A stretch of 64,000 bases of DNA from UBA5603 sp964501315. Lineage in GTDB: Bacteria; Bacillota_I; Bacilli_A; Izemoplasmatales; Hujiaoplasmataceae. The stretch is from assembly GCA_964501315.1 (NCBI GenBank), contig CAZCSO010000004.1, forward strand, positions 1 to 64,000, written 5' to 3'. The first letter of the stretch is position 1. Every line of letters starts with the position of its first letter. Position numbers and translations under genes: made by a program. The notes below the pieces were generated by a model. That model had not been told where the DNA came from. It did not search any database and worked only from the letters and a program-made list of their open reading frames with translations. Of this stretch, positions 62,399-64,000 are shown one piece after another.

Positions 62399-62701
62399 CT
62401 ATTGGACAATGTAATCGTAAATCTGTTTGATTTCAAAAAAGTCTTGTTCGGATTCCCTTAATTTCATTCGACCCAATTCGGTAATTTTATAATATCTTCT
62501 TAACCGTGATTGATATTCGGCTGAATAGGTTGTCACAAACTTTTGTGATTCTAAACGTTTCAAAATGGGATACAACGTCGATTCTGATAGTTCCATTATT
62601 TCGGAAACATCTTGGATGATGCGATAACCGTAAGAATCCTGATGTTTCAAAGAAGCCAAAACCACTAATTCTAAAAATCCTTTTTTTAATTGCGCATCCA
62701 T
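62399..62701 (-). CDS. PadR family transcriptional regulator
   Basis: 100 residues. GFLELVVLASLKHQDSYGYRIIQDV, SESTLYPILKRLESQKFV and RLRRYYKITELGRMKL form the PadR winged helix. Its operon promoter holds an inverted repeat between -35 and -10, so self-repression is very likely. AAGGGGG precedes the start; the second of two ATGs is chosen for spacing. Confidence 0.94.
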   Translation of the reverse strand: MDAQLKKGFLELVVLASLKHQDSYGYRIIQDVSEIMELSESTLYPILKRLESQKFVTTYSAEYQSRLRRYYKITELGRMKLRESEQDFFEIKQIYDYIVQ

Positions 62702-62721
62702 CATATACCCCCTTACACATA

Positions 62722-62742
62722 ATACTATACATTACATAGTAT
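62722..62742. promoter_or_regulatory. likely PadR operator
   Basis: ATACTAT, 7 nt, ATAGTAT: a perfect inverted repeat covering the -10 and part of the spacer of the padR promoter. Confidence 0.72.
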
Positions 62743-62752
62743 CAATTGTCAA
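62724..62752 (-). promoter_or_regulatory. promoter of the padR operon
   Basis: Minus strand: TTGACA (62752-62747), 17-nt spacer, TATAGT (62729-62724). Confidence 0.85.
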
Positions 62753-62753
62753 C

Positions 62754-62828
62754 AAAAAAAACGCTCGATTTAGAGCAGGCAAGATATCAACGATTTTAAT
62801 TTCGTAGGTGTCCTGCCTCTCTTTTTTT
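62754..62828. terminator. long hairpin cluster at the core/element boundary
   Basis: Eight As, then GCTC/GAGC (a short minus-strand hairpin), then 62777-62793 pairing with 62802-62818 almost throughout (two mismatches, two G-U pairs), flanked by GAG/CTC and followed by seven Ts on the plus strand. It looks like a bidirectional terminator, yet no plus-strand gene lies upstream of it. Confidence 0.65.
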
Positions 62829-62840
62829 ATGATTTTAGTG

Positions 62841-62846
62841 TATAAT
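62841..62846 (+). promoter_or_regulatory. -10 box of the cyclophilin-like lipoprotein
   Basis: TATAAT 20 nt before the ATG at 62867, directly after the long hairpin; the -35 is poor. Confidence 0.4.
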
Positions 62847-62866
62847 TGATTAAAAAGGTGAACATT

Positions 62867-63391
62867 ATGAAAAAATTATTAACTTTTGTATTAAGTCTGC
62901 TTTTAATATGCAGTTTATCAGGATGTGGTAAAAATGATGCCAATTCAATTGAGTCTAATAATCCTACTACTGAAGAACCATCAATAACTACACCAATTGA
63001 AGATACTACACAAGAAACAAGTGAGAGTGATGAAATTATGAATAAAACATTAGTCCTTAAAATAGACAATACCGAAGTAGATGTATTTTGGGCTGATAAC
63101 GCGTCAGTAACAGCTTTAAAGGAACTTGCTAAAGGTGGATTAACCATTAATATGAGTAAGTATGGTGGTTTCGAGCAAGTGGGTTCTTTAGGTACTTCAA
63201 TTACATCAGCTGATACTAGAATTACAACAACTGCTGGTGACATTGTTTTATATTCATCAAATCAAATTGTTATATTTTATGATTCAAATACATGGGCTTA
63301 TACTAAACTTGGTCATATAAACTTATCTAAGAGTGAGCTAGTAGATCTACTTGCTGATGAAGATGTAACTATCACCTTATCTTTAAAATAA
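62867..63391 (+). CDS. cyclophilin-like fold lipoprotein
   Basis: 174 residues from the ATG at 62867 (AAAGGTG upstream). The lipoprotein signal ends at LSGC (Cys20), a Ser/Thr/Glu-rich spacer follows to ~residue 55, then a cyclophilin-like domain (LVLKIDNTEVDVFWADN, then NQIVIFYDSNTWAYTKLGHI). These domains (Cyclophil_like2) usually lack prolyl isomerase activity evidence. Base composition is poorer in G+C than the chromosomal genes to the left, and it adjoins a recombinase gene, so it probably belongs to a mobile element. Confidence 0.88.
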   Translation: MKKLLTFVLSLLLICSLSGCGKNDANSIESNNPTTEEPSITTPIEDTTQETSESDEIMNKTLVLKIDNTEVDVFWADNASVTALKELAKGGLTINMSKYGGFEQVGSLGTSITSADTRITTTAGDIVLYSSNQIVIFYDSNTWAYTKLGHINLSKSELVDLLADEDVTITLSLK

Positions 63392-63420
63392 AAACACCAC
63401 CAGATTACTCTAGTAGTGTT
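63384..63420 (-). terminator. terminator of the recombinase gene
   Basis: Minus strand: AACACTACTAGAG and its imperfect mate ending GGTGGTGTT (two mismatches), then TTTTATTTT. It overlaps the 3' end of the lipoprotein gene. Confidence 0.6.
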
Positions 63421-63427
63421 AGGAGGA

Positions 63428-63449
63428 AGTTCTGACTAAAAACAGAACT
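63428..63449. repeat. short inverted repeat after the recombinase stop
   Basis: AGTTCTG, 8 nt, CAGAACT, lying 3 nt past the recombinase stop codon. It may stabilise the mRNA end or be part of the element's end. Confidence 0.4.
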
Positions 63450-63452
63450 AAT

Positions 63453-63998
63453 CTATATCTCTATATGACCTATGCCATTATAGTAGATATCAACTTGTTG
63501 AGTCTTTACACCATCTATTTTAGCCTTATGATGTACGACTATCTTTTGGATGAATTCTTGAACTATTTCATCCGTCAATTCATTTATCTCAGTGTATTTC
63601 TTAACTAAGTTAATTAGGTAAGATGCATTGAGATATTTTTCATTTTCTTTATTTATAAAGTCTTGAAACTCTTTAATCCTAGTCTCAAGTTCCTTTTGCT
63701 CATTTTCATAGCTTGTAGATAATTTATTGAATCTATCATCAGTTAAATTACCATCTAGTTTATCTTCATATAGATTTTGAATAATTGAATCAAGCTTTTT
63801 ATATCTAGCTGTAGCAGTATCAATTTCTTTAGTAGCACTTCGTAGGGCTCTGTTTAGTTCTGATTTAGAATAATCACTTACTTTAGCTACAAATTCATCT
63901 TCATTGTTCTTTACGAATGATGTTAATCTCTTAATATCAGCTAGAATAATAGCTTCTATATCAGCTTCTCTAATAGCGTGAGTATATTCGCATCTATG
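63453..63998 (-). CDS. large serine recombinase, C-terminal part (cut by window edge)
   Basis: An open frame of 181 codons runs in from the right edge to a TAG at 63455-63453. It reads HRCEYTHAIREADIEAII, a long charged coiled-coil stretch (SELNRALRSATKEIDTATAR), then YTEINELTDEIVQEFIQKIV and QQVDIYYNGIGHIEI at the end. That end is typical of the large serine recombinases of Tn4451/Tn1549-like elements, as I recall them. The catalytic domain lies outside the window. Frequent ATA and AGA codons and low G+C (18 of 60 bases at 63541-63600) set it apart from the chromosome. It would excise and integrate the element. Confidence 0.85.
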   Translation of the reverse strand, partial: HRCEYTHAIREADIEAIILADIKRLTSFVKNNEDEFVAKVSDYSKSELNRALRSATKEIDTATARYKKLDSIIQNLYEDKLDGNLTDDRFNKLSTSYENEQKELETRIKEFQDFINKENEKYLNASYLINLVKKYTEINELTDEIVQEFIQKIVVHHKAKIDGVKTQQVDIYYNGIGHIEI

Positions 63999-64000
63999 TT

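Noticed and set aside
62827..63243. Minus-strand open frame opposite the cyclophilin-like lipoprotein
   Set aside because: It lacks a ribosome-binding site and family features, while the plus-strand frame has a signal peptide and a recognisable domain.
1..64000. CRISPR arrays, rRNA genes, prophage structural genes
   Set aside because: No regularly spaced repeats, no rRNA sequence and no capsid, tail or portal genes were found.
1..64000. UGA read as tryptophan (mycoplasma code)
   Set aside because: Several genes end at TGA in tight overlaps with the next start, and tryptophan is encoded by TGG.

Overview
Organism. The window looks like a low-GC Firmicutes/Tenericutes-type bacterium using the standard code: UGA is a stop in several tightly packed genes (sigma/anti-sigma ATGA overlap near 7453, Nudix, potA, potB, first ABC subunit), so it is not a code-4 mycoplasma. 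Gene order matches blocks known from Bacillus (alaS-ruvX-DUF1292-trmR-two U32 proteins-udk-greA-mtnN; yqeG-yqeH-yqeK-rsfS-methyltransferase-comEA-comEC-holA). mltG and ireB, normally in the first block, are missing, and no peptidoglycan gene is visible. This hints at a wall-less or wall-reduced relative such as the Izemoplasma/Acholeplasma side of the tree; that placement is inference only.

Layout. 1-8.6 kb: a membrane protein, a TetR regulator, a three-gene operon (membrane acyltransferase, AMP-ligase, radical SAM), then a lipoprotein, an ECF sigma factor and a membrane anti-sigma whose outer domain resembles the lipoprotein. 8.7-19.2 kb: cation exporter, GNAT, DUF3788, tRNA-Leu(CAA), a heterodimeric ABC exporter, argS, Nudix and an ABC-F protein. 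19.3-25.4 kb: potABCD polyamine uptake, a small membrane protein behind a structured leader, glutathione peroxidase and an E2-like acyltransferase. 25.5-33.5 kb: PAP2 protein, pyruvate kinase, TypA, RluA-type pseudouridine synthase, HIT protein, LiaF-like membrane protein, GH65 phosphorylase. 33.7-45.9 kb: a very large GAF/PAS-GGDEF-EAL protein, rpsT, holA, DNA-uptake genes comEC and a triple-SLBB comEA, and the yqe ribosome-assembly block. 45.9-60.9 kb: thioesterase, YgiQ, metallopeptidase, mtnN, greA, udk, tRNA wobble-uridine modification genes, ruvX, alaS under a T-box, recD2, pepP. 61-62.8 kb: an autoregulated PadR-DUF1700-DUF4097 operon.

Right edge. From about 62.85 kb the DNA is visibly more AT-rich with other codon habits (ATA, AGA). 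It carries a cyclophilin-like lipoprotein and the 3' part of a large serine recombinase running off the window: the end of an integrated mobile element.

Regulation. Promoters are mostly sigma-A type, several with a TGn extended -10. Intrinsic terminators are abundant, and four sit directly on the ribosome-binding site of the next gene. The best candidates for something undescribed are the lipoprotein/sigma/anti-sigma module (5.7-8.6 kb), the palindrome plus structured leader at 23.68-23.84 kb, and the nested palindromic element at 8.61-8.70 kb.
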